A stretch of 64,000 bases of DNA, from positions 20,775,001-20,839,000 of the forward strand of contig JAUMIR010000003.1 in assembly GCA_030847615.1 (NCBI GenBank), in the 5' to 3' direction. The notes below the pieces were generated by a model that ran no database searches, had not been told where the DNA came from, and saw only the letters and a program-made list of their open reading frames with translations. Source of the DNA: Gambelia wislizenii. Lineage: Eukaryota > Chordata > Lepidosauria > Squamata > Crotaphytidae. Position 1 is the stretch's first letter, and each line of letters opens with the position of its first letter. This document shows positions 43,873 to 55,260 of this stretch, one piece after another. A program made the position numbers and the translations under genes.

Positions 43873-46063
43873 GTCCCCCCAAAGTGGTACAAGCTGAATA
43901 AAGTGGACTTCAAATAAATGTTATAGTTTGTGCACACCCTAAAACTTCTCTTCTGTTGCTGTAAAACATGATTGGAAATCACTGGCTCTCCTTTTATAGG
44001 ACTGCAATTCCCAACATTCCTCACCCTTAGGTATATTGCTGAGGGCTTGTGGAGAACTACATGAGTCCCACCCCTGGTCTAGAAGAAACCCTAATGCAGC
44101 CCATTTGAAAAGTCCCTCCAAAGTACTGTATAGAGTCCTATTAACTCGTTGAGTTATAGCACTTGTGTGGAGCCTTGGATATTTAGCAAAGGTTCAACAG
44201 ACAGCATATTTGTTCCATGTAACTAAATGCTTGACTAAAGCTAGACAAGACCTTTAATGAGGGAGGGTCTTAATCTGTTTTGTTTGAAAAGCTGTTTTAC
44301 TACCTCTGGTTATGAAATTCAAGAGAACTTTAGTTTCTGTAAGCTGGCTTGTGTTTGTTGTTGGGGTTGTTGTTTTTTTTAGTACCTTGAAATTGCCTGA
44401 CACTGTTAAACACATGCCATACAGGCCTACACACCCAAGATGACAACTAAAGTGAAATTAGATTGCCAGCAAACTCATAACTAAGCTTCACGTTATGTGG
44501 TCAATTTTCTAAGGCCTCTCTTAATGATTCAATTAGTTCCCTGGGAACATGGATAAGTGCATAACCAATGTTCTGTGACATATTGCTGATTAGCATCTGC
44601 CCAGTTCTTTCCTTGGTGAACGTTATGTGCTACATGAACTCATATCAGCTATGAAAATCAAAATGCTTTGGAACTGCTGCAGTTTGACTGTATGCCACAC
44701 ACCCTGTTCCTCCCTTTGCCCACCACCACATTCAATATATGTGGTAGCCCCTCCCCCAGCCCCCAAAACAGCTATATAATTTGATGCTGACACTTTATTT
44801 TGGGGATGTAGGATCTCAATTACAGCTGCTGGGGTGTCATGATACAAATATAGAGGGTGATGCTGCTAGACTGGAAAATGAAGTACAACCCTAGGATTGT
44901 ATATAGCACCCCCCCTGAAGAGGTTTTTATGGAACCCTTTTCCATCCAGACTCTCAAGATCACCCTTTTTATGGTTAAAAAAGGGAAAATTGCTTCTCCT
45001 GGAAGCTTTCAGGAATAGTGATTTATCTTTTAAATTGGTGAAATCTACTATTTGATATTTTAAAAAAAACAAAAACATTTGTCTATGTGAACTTTCAGAC
45101 ACTTGTAGTATTATTTTATTCTGCTCTGGAGCATTCTTAGCCCAGGAGAGTCAAAGGCAATGGGAAGGGGGAAGGTTTGGTACATGTTACTGGGTCCTGG
45201 TGGTCTGGCCCAGGGCCCAACTTTGTTGCATATGGTTTCATCTATCATTGGGCCCATCTACACAAGAAGAAAATATCTAAAATACCTCATAGTATTGGCA
45301 TCTCACAACAGCAGAGACATGTCTAAACTGTTTTTCTGGCCTCGGAAGCCCCCATAGGCATCACATTCCTGATGGCAGCTATGAGCGATTTACTCACATT
45401 AGTTCTTCACTGCCACCAGGTTTTTTGTTTTTTTTTTAAAATCAGCTTTGTGCTTCCCTTTGAATTTTTTATTGTTCTATAGTCCAAATGAGCAAAAATG
45501 TGCACCCGCCTTGCAGTTTGTGAAAAACTATGGGGAAATCTGCAAAAGTTTTACCCTGTTGTTGTTGCCGTTTTGGGCTCCCCTCCTTCCAAATAGTGAG
45601 GATTGGTGCTGGACCCTGTTTAGACAGGTAGGAGTCCCAACGAATTCCATGAGAGGTATTTTCACAGTTTAAACAGGCCCATTATTTGTTGATGGTTTGT
45701 GACATCTATTGCTGAATGGTTGAATGCCATACACAATGATAATGATGCACAAAATTTAAAATCTGATGTAAATATTTTTAACCAATTCACCAGGGGCTCA
45801 AAACTGCTGCCAGGCAGGCCAGAAAAGCAAGTCAGACTCCTTGGGGAGTGGGGGGTGTTGCTCCCACTGGCCCAAGTAGACTGGAAGCAAAGGAAAAAAG
45901 TCTTCCTGCCTCCAGGATACTCCTCCAGACTTTCCCCTATTTCTACCCACATCTTCCACACCAAACAGCGATATTCTGGAGTGTCCAAGAGACAGCAAAA
46001 CTGACCCCTGAAACAGCTAAGGTTCCACAATCCTGCTTTTCAGGTATATACAGAAGACACAAT
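43873..46063. other. Intergenic sequence with a MITE scrap
   Basis: 43968-44075 (ggactgcaattcccaacattcc) belongs to the hAT-like relic type. 45244-45300 begins like a Harbinger-like terminus (gggcccatctacaca), but no partner end was found. Nothing else recognised. Confidence 0.35.
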
Positions 46064-46387
46064 GGAGATTTTCATACAGGGGAAATAACCCATGCAGAGA
46101 TCGGGAGAGAAACGGGGCTGTTCCGCTGCCAGTGCTCTGTTTTGCACACCCTTGTCCTTCTCCCGACCTTCCTTCATTCCGCCTCCATCCCGCTTGCATT
46201 TTCCTTCTGCTATTTTTTACTAATGGAAGTTCTTCGTTAGTAAAAAATAATGGAAAATAGTGGAAGGAAAATGCAAGCAGGACAGAGGGAGAACAAACGC
46301 AGATCGGGAGAAGGAGCGCTGACAGTGGAACAGCCCCGTTTCTCTCCCGACCTCCACAGGGGTTATTTCCCCCATCTGAAAATCTCC
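46064..46387. mobile_element. 324-bp palindromic Harbinger-like MITE (H)
   Basis: Ends GGAGATTTTCATACAGGGG and the inverse, with AAT perfectly duplicated (46061-46063, 46388-46390). The arms pair throughout, to a central hairpin (ttttttactaa...ttagtaaaaaa at 46213-46248). It has the same terminus as 20989-21319 and unrelated inner sequence. The mirrored frames are not genes. Confidence 0.8.
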
Positions 46388-46582
46388 AATCTCAGATTGA
46401 CAGGTTGTGTTTGGCAACATTAAGACTTTACAAAACTATTAAAGGTATAGGAGTGCTGCTTTTCCTTGGCAGTCCCAGTATCAGCTCTTAAACCCCTCAG
46501 GCACCTTCTAGAGCCTCAGAATATAAGTCAGGCTCATTGGCACAGATGCTTGCAGTGACACCCCAGTAAGCATATGGTTTAA

Positions 46583-46643
46583 AGTCTATAGGAGGTTGGA
46601 CTGGATGGTCCTTGTGGTCTCTTCCAACTCTATGATTCTATGA
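46583..46643 (+). mobile_element. CR1 LINE, minimal 3' end
   Basis: ggttggactggatggtcctt...tctcttccaactctatgattctatg is the last 60 bp of a CR1 in plus orientation. The copy is almost entirely 5'-truncated. Confidence 0.8.
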
Positions 46644-49600
46644 GCTCCATGGCTTTGAGTGCCCAGTTTAGCATTGCTTTAAGATACTGTGGGATTTTTT
46701 TTCCAAAATGGCAGCTTCCCAGCTTGTTACTACTGCTGTCAGGGAAATCTTCAGTAAGGGAGGCCCACATTTATCAACAAGGACTCACAAGACAGCACTT
46801 TGTGGAAAGCTTGTCAAAAAATGAAGGCATATGCATACCTTTTGGAACAGGTCTCCCTTGAATTAGCACAACCTTCTAAAGCAAAGTACAGCTGTCCAGA
46901 AGTTGGACTGTAATTCCCAGTAGTCCTAACTAGCATAGATAGTGGTAATGGATGCTGGCAGTTGCCGTCAAAGAATATCTGAAGACCTGCAGTTTGTCCA
47001 GCCCCTTTCTAAACCATGGCTATCTTGGCTGCCTTCTTTGATTTGTGTGAAGCAGAGGCTGAGTTCCAAGTCAATTGTGTGATTAATTCACTTCAGGCTT
47101 TACTCTGCTTTTAAAGGCACTATTTGAGGTGCTCAACCTTTTTGTGGCTCCTGTACCCCTAAAAGTCCTTTAAAGTTCAGATTAAATCCCACAATGGCTT
47201 TACCACCCACTGACATTGAAGCCATCACCCACCACCCATGTGAAGCAGGAGAAGTTATTGTAACTATTACCTTAACACGCACCCACACAAGAAGGCATTG
47301 ATTATTTTTAATGGAGTAATCTTTTCTGGTTGTAACTATTTCATATGAATAACTAGTAGACACACAAAATGCATTGGGATGAATATATGGCATGGAAGGT
47401 GAGTACTTGAATGAGCATCTTCTTTCATATCAGTTGGCCCATTACTGTATTAATGTTCAGAGGCCCTTCTCTATGCATCTCTGGCTTAATTTAAAATAAG
47501 GAGAAAAGTGAGTGAGGGGGGCCTTCTTTGTCATGACACACTGCTTATGATCTTTCTCCCTGAAACAAATAGGATTTTGTAAATCACTAGTATAGCAAAA
47601 CATTTTTACCTTTGCACATCCAACTGATTGGTTCAAAGAAAATCCTTCTAGGCTGTTGCAATCCAATACCCACTGATTTGGGAGTAGGCCCCATTCACTC
47701 TTGTGAAACTTACATCTGAGCAGTCATGTATGTATAGGACTGTACTGTTGAACTGCAATCCTAAACAGATTTCCTACAGAACACATCCTATATGAATACA
47801 ATTGTATTATTTCTGAATAAAAGCACAGATAGGTTTTGCTGTCTGTCTGTAGCTTGACGATACCCAAGGTATCTATTGAATTGAAATTCTGCAGCATACC
47901 AGCATACCCATCAGAAAGCACAACCAAAACAAATATCTTAAGAAGGTGATGATATATCTGATTTTTTTATCAATAGAATGGAGGAATGTACAACTGGAGA
48001 AAAGTAGAGTTATGTCCTCAGTGGTGAGGGAGGGACCTTGTTAAAATTGCTATTTGTTTTAGGTGTACCTCAATGGTGTAAAATGTTCAGGGTCTATCAT
48101 CAAATTAAAGCAGCAAGTAGCCACCGAAGGTTTACCACATTTTGCTCAGTCTATAAATCAATGAAGTGTGGAAAAATATTTTATGTGCAATTCTCAGCAA
48201 AATGAAGCCAGCATGGTAGACAGCAGCTCTGTGACTCCTGATCAGTTCCAGCTCATGGAAAGCAAGTGTGAGATGTTACAACCTGTTGTAGGAAGCTGCT
48301 TGTTATGTCAGCAAAAACCAGCACAAGCACAGCTTGACAAATAATCTCTTATAACCCTCTTTTGACACAAACAGACACAGACACATTCCAGGTCCAAGAT
48401 TCTGACAAAGATAGTTCTATTGCTTTCTCCAGTGATTTTGATGGATGTTTTACCTAGCAAGTTTGACAGCAACACAGGTATTCCCCGCATGAAAGCAGAG
48501 CCCACCCAGTACATTTTCTTGGTATCTGGGAATGTCATTGAAAATGAGATCTAGCAAGCGGAAAGCAATAAGAATGGCAGAGAGCTGTACATGCCAATAT
48601 GGATATGCTCGTATATAGGCAGTGGTGGGAAATTTGGAAAGGGGTGATTTCAGGGAGGATTTATCTGACCAACATCTATCAAATGCAGCTGCGGAATACA
48701 AAGATCACCCTGAAGTCCACATCACCTCTGACCTGCTTGGTTAAACTTGCTTCCCAATTTTGTCTGCATATTGTAAACAATTTCTACCAGCTAGGAACAG
48801 GATTTAAAGGAGAAGGCACAGCCTTTTTTTTTTTTTTTAAAAAAAGACTTTTAAAAATACCCTAGGAATGTTTTCCATATATTACAACCTGCTGTGCCTT
48901 CCTGAGCATAGTATGGAAAACAAGACACAAAACACATTTAAAATATAATTACCAATAGAAGATAAAGATTAAAAAAATACAGCATACCACTTCACACACA
49001 CTACTGTATTGAATTTTGCAGGACAGTACTGACTTATCCTCTGTCATCTTACCTTTTCAGCTGCTCTAAAAATATCCCAGTTTCTCTCTCTTATTCCCAT
49101 TTTCCTCCTTTGTCCTCAGCTTATTTCAAGTGCTGCAAACTGAGTTAAAAGAGCAAAACATAGTTTGTACTCAATTACAGTAGTTCAGGAAAGGGAGGGG
49201 ATAGGACGGGGGCTCAATTCTCCCCTTCCCAGTAGTCTCTGGCAAAAGCAAACTGCTACAACCCCTCCTAGCTTGTCTGCAATTTCTCATAAATAACTTT
49301 TGCCATCTTGGCCACACTCTGATGCTGCTTGTTTACGTGTCACATTTTTCACCTGTGAAATTTGGAGGATATGGGGAAGGGAAGGAGAGATAAGGTTTCC
49401 CATTGGAAGATATAAGCATCTCTCTCTCTCTCTCTCCTCCTGCCTCCTTGCATACATACAGAGTGCATATCACTTGATCTCTATCTACTCACAAGTGAAC
49501 ATACAAACATTTAGCCCCATTCCAAAAAAAAAGAAAAAAAGACAACTAGATTACTAGCTCATGCTTTTTGTAAATTTACACTCTCTTAAGTGGTGGTTGT

Positions 49601-50180
49601 GCTACCCCATGCTTCTGCTGAATACAAACATTGTGTAACCAATTCTATATCTGAAAATATGCCTGCTTATTGTCTCATTGTGCAGCAGCTGTTTTTGCAA
49701 TCCCAATAAATCAAGCGTACATTGAAGGCACTGAAGAATAATTACACACCACCAAAGAATGCACAACTGCATGTGCTACAGATACATTTGCAAAACTCTG
49801 CTTAATACAACCATAAACTAAATTCAGATGTTACACAATGGCCAAAAAGATATAACTGAACTTAAGTGTGTAGCCAATGGATTCCAGCCAATGTAATAAG
49901 AACTCTGCATGTAGTCACTGATGGCCCAGGGGCACATGTTCCCTTGAGTTACCACCAAGTAGTTCTGTGAGTGTGTCCTTAGGATGCATATTTTGTTATC
50001 ATTCTAAGAGAAAGACAACATTGTTGATTTTATTTTTTTAAACAACAATAAAAATTACTGCTCTAAACCTCTAACTTCTCAATCCAAGTCTGTGGAAGAA
50101 CAGCATGTGCTTGGATGATACTTTCAGTAGTCTAAAGTTAAAGCTATGTCAAACTGCATTATTTCTGCAGCATGTCAGCA
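46644..50180. other. Intergenic sequence, no gene seen
   Basis: 46886-47005 (gaagttggactgtaattccc...gttgccgtcaaagaatatctgaagac) is a hAT-like MITE relic. 47640-47770 resembles a diffuse reptile repeat (aatccaatacccactgatttgggag...). Short microsatellites: (CT)n at 49420-49437. No coding domain recognised. Confidence 0.4.
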
Positions 50181-50403
50181 GGCAGTGTGGTATGGTGGTT
50201 TGAGCATTGGATTAGGACTCCTGGAGACCGGGATAGGAGTCACAGATCAGTGACAGAAACCAGCTGGATGATCTTGGACAAATCTCAGTGGAAGGCAATG
50301 GTAAACCCTTGTGAACCAAGCTTCCAAGAAAAAAAATGATAGATTTGCCTATGCATTGCCACCAATCAGAAATGATTGCAAGATAAACGATGACAACAAC
50401 AAA
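50181..50403 (+). mobile_element. tRNA-derived SINE, Sauria/ACA type
   Basis: The head ggcagtgtggtatggtggtt...gattaggactcctggagacc carries an A-box-like segment. The middle gacaaatctcagtggaaggcaatggtaaa and the tail attgccaccaatcagaaatgattg (a decayed Bov-B-like 3' end) are followed by a (ACA)n run. The tail resemblance is why I associate it with the squamate Sauria SINE group. Old copy, with many substitutions. Confidence 0.75.
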
Positions 50404-50530
50404 ATTGTATTAAAGGTCACACACTTTTTATCCCCCTGACCCAATATTATAGATGGCTCATGGTCCTAGCATGTGATGGCTCACCCCGCCATTTTGGAAC
50501 TGTCTTTCCTTCTTTCTCTTATTTCCAGTA

Positions 50531-51264
50531 CAGTCATCCCTTCACATTTGCGGGGGTTAGGGGCAGACAACCCCCACGAATGTGAAAAAAACGCGAATAA
50601 GAAATGAGCCTGCCAGCGAGCGGTTTTCCACCCCAGTCCCTTCCCAAGGCAGCGAGGAGCCTCCTGAGAAGCTCCTGGCGGCCTTGGGAAAGGAGTGGGG
50701 TGTAGCGCGAGCGCGCCAGCTGGGCCTTACCCCCCCACTTCCCAAGGCAGCAAGGAGCTTCTTGAGAAGCCCCTGGCTACCTTGGGAAGGAAGTGGGTGT
50801 AGCGCGAGTGTGCCAGCTGGTTCCCACCCCCCTTCCCATGGCAGCGAGGAGCTTCTTGAGAAGCCCCTGGCTGCCTTGGGAATGGAGTAGGGTGTAGCGT
50901 GAGCGTGCCAGCTGGTTCCCACCCCCCCTTCCCATGGCAGCGAGGAGCTTCTTGAGAAGCCCCTGGCTGCCTTGGGAATGGAGTAGGGTGTAGCGTGAGC
51001 ATGCCAGCTGGTTCCCACCCACCCCTTCCCAAGGCAGCAAGGAGCTTCCTGAGAAGCCACTGGCTGCCTTGGGAAGGGAGTGGGGTGTAGCGCAAGCGTG
51101 CCAGCTGGGTCTTACTCCCCCCTTCACAAGGCAGCGAGGAGCTTCCTAAGAAGCCCCTGGCTGCCTTGGGAAGAGAGTGGGGTGGTGAGCAGGGGGAGCG
51201 CAGGCAGCTTTCTGTGAACGATCAAAACCGTGACTGTGAATGTCGCAAATGTGGAGGGGCAACC
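50531..51264. mobile_element. Tigger-like element with internal minisatellite
   Basis: Starts CAGTCATCCCTTCACATTTG and ends as the inverse of CGGTTGCCCCTCCACATTTG. TA flanks it (50529-50530, 51265-51266). The subterminal gcgggggttaggggcagacaa...cccccacgaatgtgaaaaa is the Tigger/pogo MITE layout also seen at 37023. The interior is a tandem repeat of about 96 bp and has no transposase. Confidence 0.75.
50641..51176. repeat. Minisatellite of about 96 bp, six units, hairpin in each
   Basis: ttcccaaggcagcgaggagc begins units at about 50641, 50738, 50832, 50928, 51026 and 51121. In each, ttcccaaggcagc pairs with gctgccttgggaa about 25 bp later. Frames of up to 167 codons on the minus strand are translations of the repeat. 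The sequence is unrelated to the array at 10004-12115. Confidence 0.85.
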
Positions 51265-51266
51265 GT

Positions 51267-52721
51267 ATATAGATTTGGGGAAGACATTGTGATGACTGCT
51301 TAAAAGTTCAGATAAAGAAATATGAGGATGTCATGGGGTACGTGACTTGAGTGCAAGTACAGGGAATTTATTTTGCTGGTACAAAAGAAGAGGAGGGAAA
51401 TGCATATTTGATTCTTTTATGCACCAAATGAACTAAGCCAGGTTTTCAGGAAGAAAAACAACACATCCAAACCAGCACCCACCCACTCTTACATACAAAC
51501 ATACATACATCAGAGACTGAAAACCATGTATACATTTACAGATATAAGCACACAATAGGTGCTATTGGCTTCATCCAAGAAGAGACAGACCTGATATCAA
51601 AAGAAGAGACTTTATGTCGCAAAGGAAAATGACAGTTATAGCCTTATTGCAGTGCCTTTGTTCCAGACACTTCTGCTTCCTTTTTTTGTGGTTGGTGGTG
51701 GAGGAGGAGGATCGCTTTTCGTTTACTTCACAGTCTGTGTAACAGGACAAAAAAAAACATGCAGACTCACAACCTGAGACTACAACAATGTTACCTTTTT
51801 CCCTTGCATGCACTCTAACATCTTTGCCTGGTGAAGAAGCCAGTGAAAGCTTAGCATCATTTTGTGTGTATGTGCCCTCTGGCTGGGCTGATCAAGGTGT
51901 CACCAATATATATTGTGAAGTCTGGAGACACATAATAGTTAAATACTATATAAAGACACATTATCTAGAGAGAACACTGTGTTTTATATATTGAAAGAAA
52001 ACCGGTAGTGCAAAGAGTTTTCTCTAGTAAGATCTGTTTACCAGAATCCCTTCTCCACTGACTAGTAGAAATCTCAAAGTCTCTTTGGATCCTGTTTACA
52101 TACAGCTTCTAAGGCAAGCCCTTTGATCTGTCTCTCCAAATATCCCAGATCCATTCTCTGCCTTGCTAGTTCTTCTGAGAGTTCATTAAAGTTGTGAAAA
52201 GTCAGCAGTTTATTTACCTCATTGTGTTAGTGCTTATGGAGTTGAGGCCAGGGAGGGGGAGGAGTGACAGGAAAAGACATGACTGTAGATTAATTATTGA
52301 ATAAGGACAGGCTTGTTTCAGAGCTCTTTGGGATGCATTTTTTTTTCAAATTAGATTTTTCAATTTGGGTTCTTAAGTCCTGATGGCAACCTCAGTGATA
52401 AGTGATAAATATGCAAAGGGACATATATCAACACCCAGGTTGGAGTTTGTTTCTGTGATGCCACAGAATTCAGATGAGACACTGAGAACTGAGTTTGCAA
52501 ACATCCATTTGCACAGATGTGTTGTGGAGAAAATGTGACTTGTGGGTCACATATAGCTCCAGGGCAGCCCCTAAGCTCCCAAGAACCTTTCTGACCCCTG
52601 TGATGTCATTGACTTGTATTTGGAAATGTTGTTTAATTTATTGGTTGTATAATGGTGTCTAAGATAAGGAGCTGTTGGGAGGAGGGAGAGTATGAAATAT
52701 TGGAGTGAATGCTGGTTGGTG
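51267..52721. other. Intergenic sequence, no gene seen
   Basis: 51823-51860 carries a fragment of the foldback element of 4158-5297. 52525-52610 may be an old MITE end. Otherwise nothing. Confidence 0.4.
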
Positions 52722-52942
52722 GAATAGCAATAGCATTGATATTTCTATACCACTTCTCAGTGCCAAAGCACTGCCTAAGCAGTTTACAGCATGTTAGCTA
52801 ATTGCCCCCAACAAGCTGGGTATTCATTTTACCGACCTGTGGAAAGATGGAAGGCTGAATCAACCTTGGAGCCCTCTGGGATCGAACTCATAACATTGTG
52901 GCTTGCAGTACTGGCATTTAACCACTGTGCCACCAGGGCTCC
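52722..52942 (-). mobile_element. tRNA-derived SINE, variant tail
   Basis: Inverted: it ends ctgtgccaccagggctcc, the inverse of the GGAGCCCTGGTGGC head, with gatcgaactc as the inverse of the B box. The 3' side reads gcactgcctaagcagtttac and aatagcaatagcattgatat, so its tail differs from the AATA-tailed copies. This points to a second subfamily. Confidence 0.8.
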
Positions 52943-53129
52943 TTCAATGTTTGAGGAGATTGGCAGAAGGGTTGTGAATGACACTTGGTGAAAGTTAGTT
53001 TGTGGTACTAGTTAGACAGTTGCTATTAGTGAGGACGTTGGTATGGTTGTTCTGGGTGAAAGAGTAGAAGATTTATGATTAAGGGTCAGTCAGTTTTAAA
53101 AATAAATGAGCTATATTTTAAGGGTCTGA

Positions 53130-53650
53130 GGGATGGTCTAGATGGGCTCTTAACCTCATATTCCCCCATCTTGGAGCCCTGCAGTCCAAACCATGTAGGG
53201 CTCTTGCCCCATTTTGCCTCTGGTAGTCCTGATGATGCCTGAGTCAAAGCCGGGAGGAAGTTGGCATAAAGCCTTTTACAGTTTTTTTAAATGGGAAAAC
53301 CCATGAGGTGTCTGGTGTGGGAATACAGGAGTCCACACCTGTATGCTGAGCTGCATCTCTGGATGCCTCTGCCACCACTGCTGAAGCTGGGAAGGAGGTC
53401 CCAAGCATGTGGTCCAGGCACCCTGCATGTGACTGGCCTTGATTCACAGGTTGAGGGCCTCCTTCCCAGCTTCAGAGAGTGTGACATGGACAGCAGCAGA
53501 GGCTCCCACCAATATGGGCCGGCATGTGCATAAGGCCTTCAGCCCATTTTGTCCTGGTAACTGGGGGGGGGGGGCAGGGGAACAGGCCAGCTCCAGGGTC
53601 AGAATATGCTGGCCAGAAGGCGGTGTATTCTGGCAGGTCTACACAAGCCC
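53130..53650. mobile_element. Harbinger-like MITE, TGA-flanked
   Basis: The right end is the inverse of GGGCTTGTGTAGACC. The left end GGGATGGTCTAGATGG is a degraded partner. TGA is duplicated (53127-53129, 53651-53653). A G-run at 53564-53574 and mirror-like blocks (gaagctgggaaggaggtccc / ggcctccttcccagcttc) lie inside. No transposase. Confidence 0.7.
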
Positions 53651-53653
53651 TGA

Positions 53654-54080
53654 GTTAGCTAGAGAGAAGTGTGAGAGAAAGTATGTGTGGTGTTTAAAAT
53701 GTAATAAATAATAATTCTGCTTTGTTATGTTTAAGTTCTATAAAGAAGGAATTGATTTTGTTTTTATAAACGTTTGGCCTCTGGGAATACTAACTGAAAG
53801 CTTGGGTTCAGACAAGGTGTCTGTGGTAGCAGCGTTGAATAAAAAGGGTTGGTGTCCATTGGGGATAGAAGTTGTATACATCCTCACAGGAACCTTTAGG
53901 GCATTTAGATGGTGCCCACAGTTGGCCTCAGGTGAGGCGGACAGGAGGAATTCCTTACACTGGTGGAAGGGGTGGGGATCAGGGAAAGCCCTCACTCTCA
54001 AATGATTAATGGCACATCCAAATGTATCTGTGGTGGCATTGTTTACTATTTAAGCATGATTACTCTATGGGTAGTGTTAG
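53654..54080. other. Intergenic sequence, nothing recognised
   Basis: Frames of 87-92 codons lie on opposite strands with no domain. Confidence 0.35.
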
Positions 54081-54342
54081 GGAGCCCTGGTGACACAGTG
54101 GTTAAATGCTGGTAGGTTGTGAGTTGGATCCCAATGGCTCCAAGGTTTATTCAGCCTTCCATCCTTTTGTAGGTTGGTAAAATGAGTACCCAGCTTGTGT
54201 GGGCAATTAACTAACACACATTGGAAACCACTTGGAGAGTGCCTAGTGTGCTCTATAAATGGTATAGATGTGTAGGTACTATTGCTTAACAATTTGCAAG
54301 CCCTTGTTGCTGAAGAGTGGGGTATAAATAATAAATAAATAA
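54081..54342 (+). mobile_element. tRNA-derived SINE with AATA tail, partly deleted
   Basis: GGAGCCCTGGTGACACAGTGG head, B-box remnant (gttggatccca), body with ttcagccttccatccttttg, and an ataataaataaataa tail. It has a short deletion in the head after ggttaaatgc. Confidence 0.85.
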
Positions 54343-54489
54343 GGGTTCAAAGGTCCTTTCCCCTGCTTTTTTAAAAAAGAAATCAACCCTAAAGCTGACA
54401 CAGAGGATGGAATTATGTTCTTTTATTATATGCCTGGTTGTGAGAACGTATTTATTAAGACTGGGAAGCTGGATTGGGAGTACTAAAAG

Positions 54490-55260
54490 CCAGTATGGGT
54501 TTCTCAAAAACAAGCCAAATGGATGATCTCTCCCCCACCCTCTTCTGATAGCATATAAGCTTGTTAGATATCAGGAGGACAATACTGTGGATGTAGTATA
54601 TCTTTATTTCAGTAAGGCTTTTGACAAGGTCCCCCACTATTTTCTTACAGACAAGCTGGTGAAATGTCAGGTGGACAGTGCTACTGTGAGGTGGAGTTGT
54701 AATTAGTTGACAGACTGAACACAGAAAGTGTTTGCCATTAGTTCCTCTTCATCCTGGAAAGAAGTGACTAGTGGGGTGTCTCAGGGTTCAGTCCTGGGCC
54801 TGGTGTTGTTCAACATCTTTATCAATAACTTGGGGGATGGACTAGATGGCATGCTTATCAAATTCACAGGTGACACCAAATTAGTGGGGAGGGGGAGTAG
54901 CTAATACCCCAGAGAACAGAATCAGAATTCGAAATGACCTAATTGGATTGGAGAGCTAGCCCAAAACTAACAAAATGAATTTCAATAGGGAGAAATTTCA
55001 TTGTGTATTTCATGTAGGCAGGGAAAATAAAATGCACAAATATTGGTGACACCTAGCTTGAAAACAGTGCATGTGAAAAGGATCTAGGACTCTTAGTAAA
55101 GCAAATGCTAAACATGAGTCAATAGTGTGGTGCAGTGACCAAAAAAGTAAATGCAGTTTGCTTGCCATTGCAATGTGGATGCAATGCATCCAGACCAAGT
55201 GTCCAGATCAAGAGAAAGATTCATTCTTGCCAAAGCCCTCTTAAAAAGTAACTAGACTGT
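54490..55260 (+). mobile_element. CR1 LINE fragment: core of the reverse transcriptase, dead
   Basis: A plus-strand frame near 54590-54660 reads VVYLYFSKAFDKVPH, the CR1 RT motif around the first catalytic aspartate. Further on, [20 protein letters not shown] and [10 protein letters not shown] follow. The usual catalytic F-A-D-D box reads F-T-G-D, so one catalytic aspartate is lost. Stops and frameshifts break the frame (for example in tggagttgtaattagttgac). Both ends are truncated, with no CR1 tail on the 3' side. Confidence 0.85.

Noticed and set aside
50557..51060. 167-codon frame with internal repeats on the minus strand
   Set aside because: It is a translation of the minisatellite in the Tigger-like element. 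Three overlapping frames show the same periodicity.
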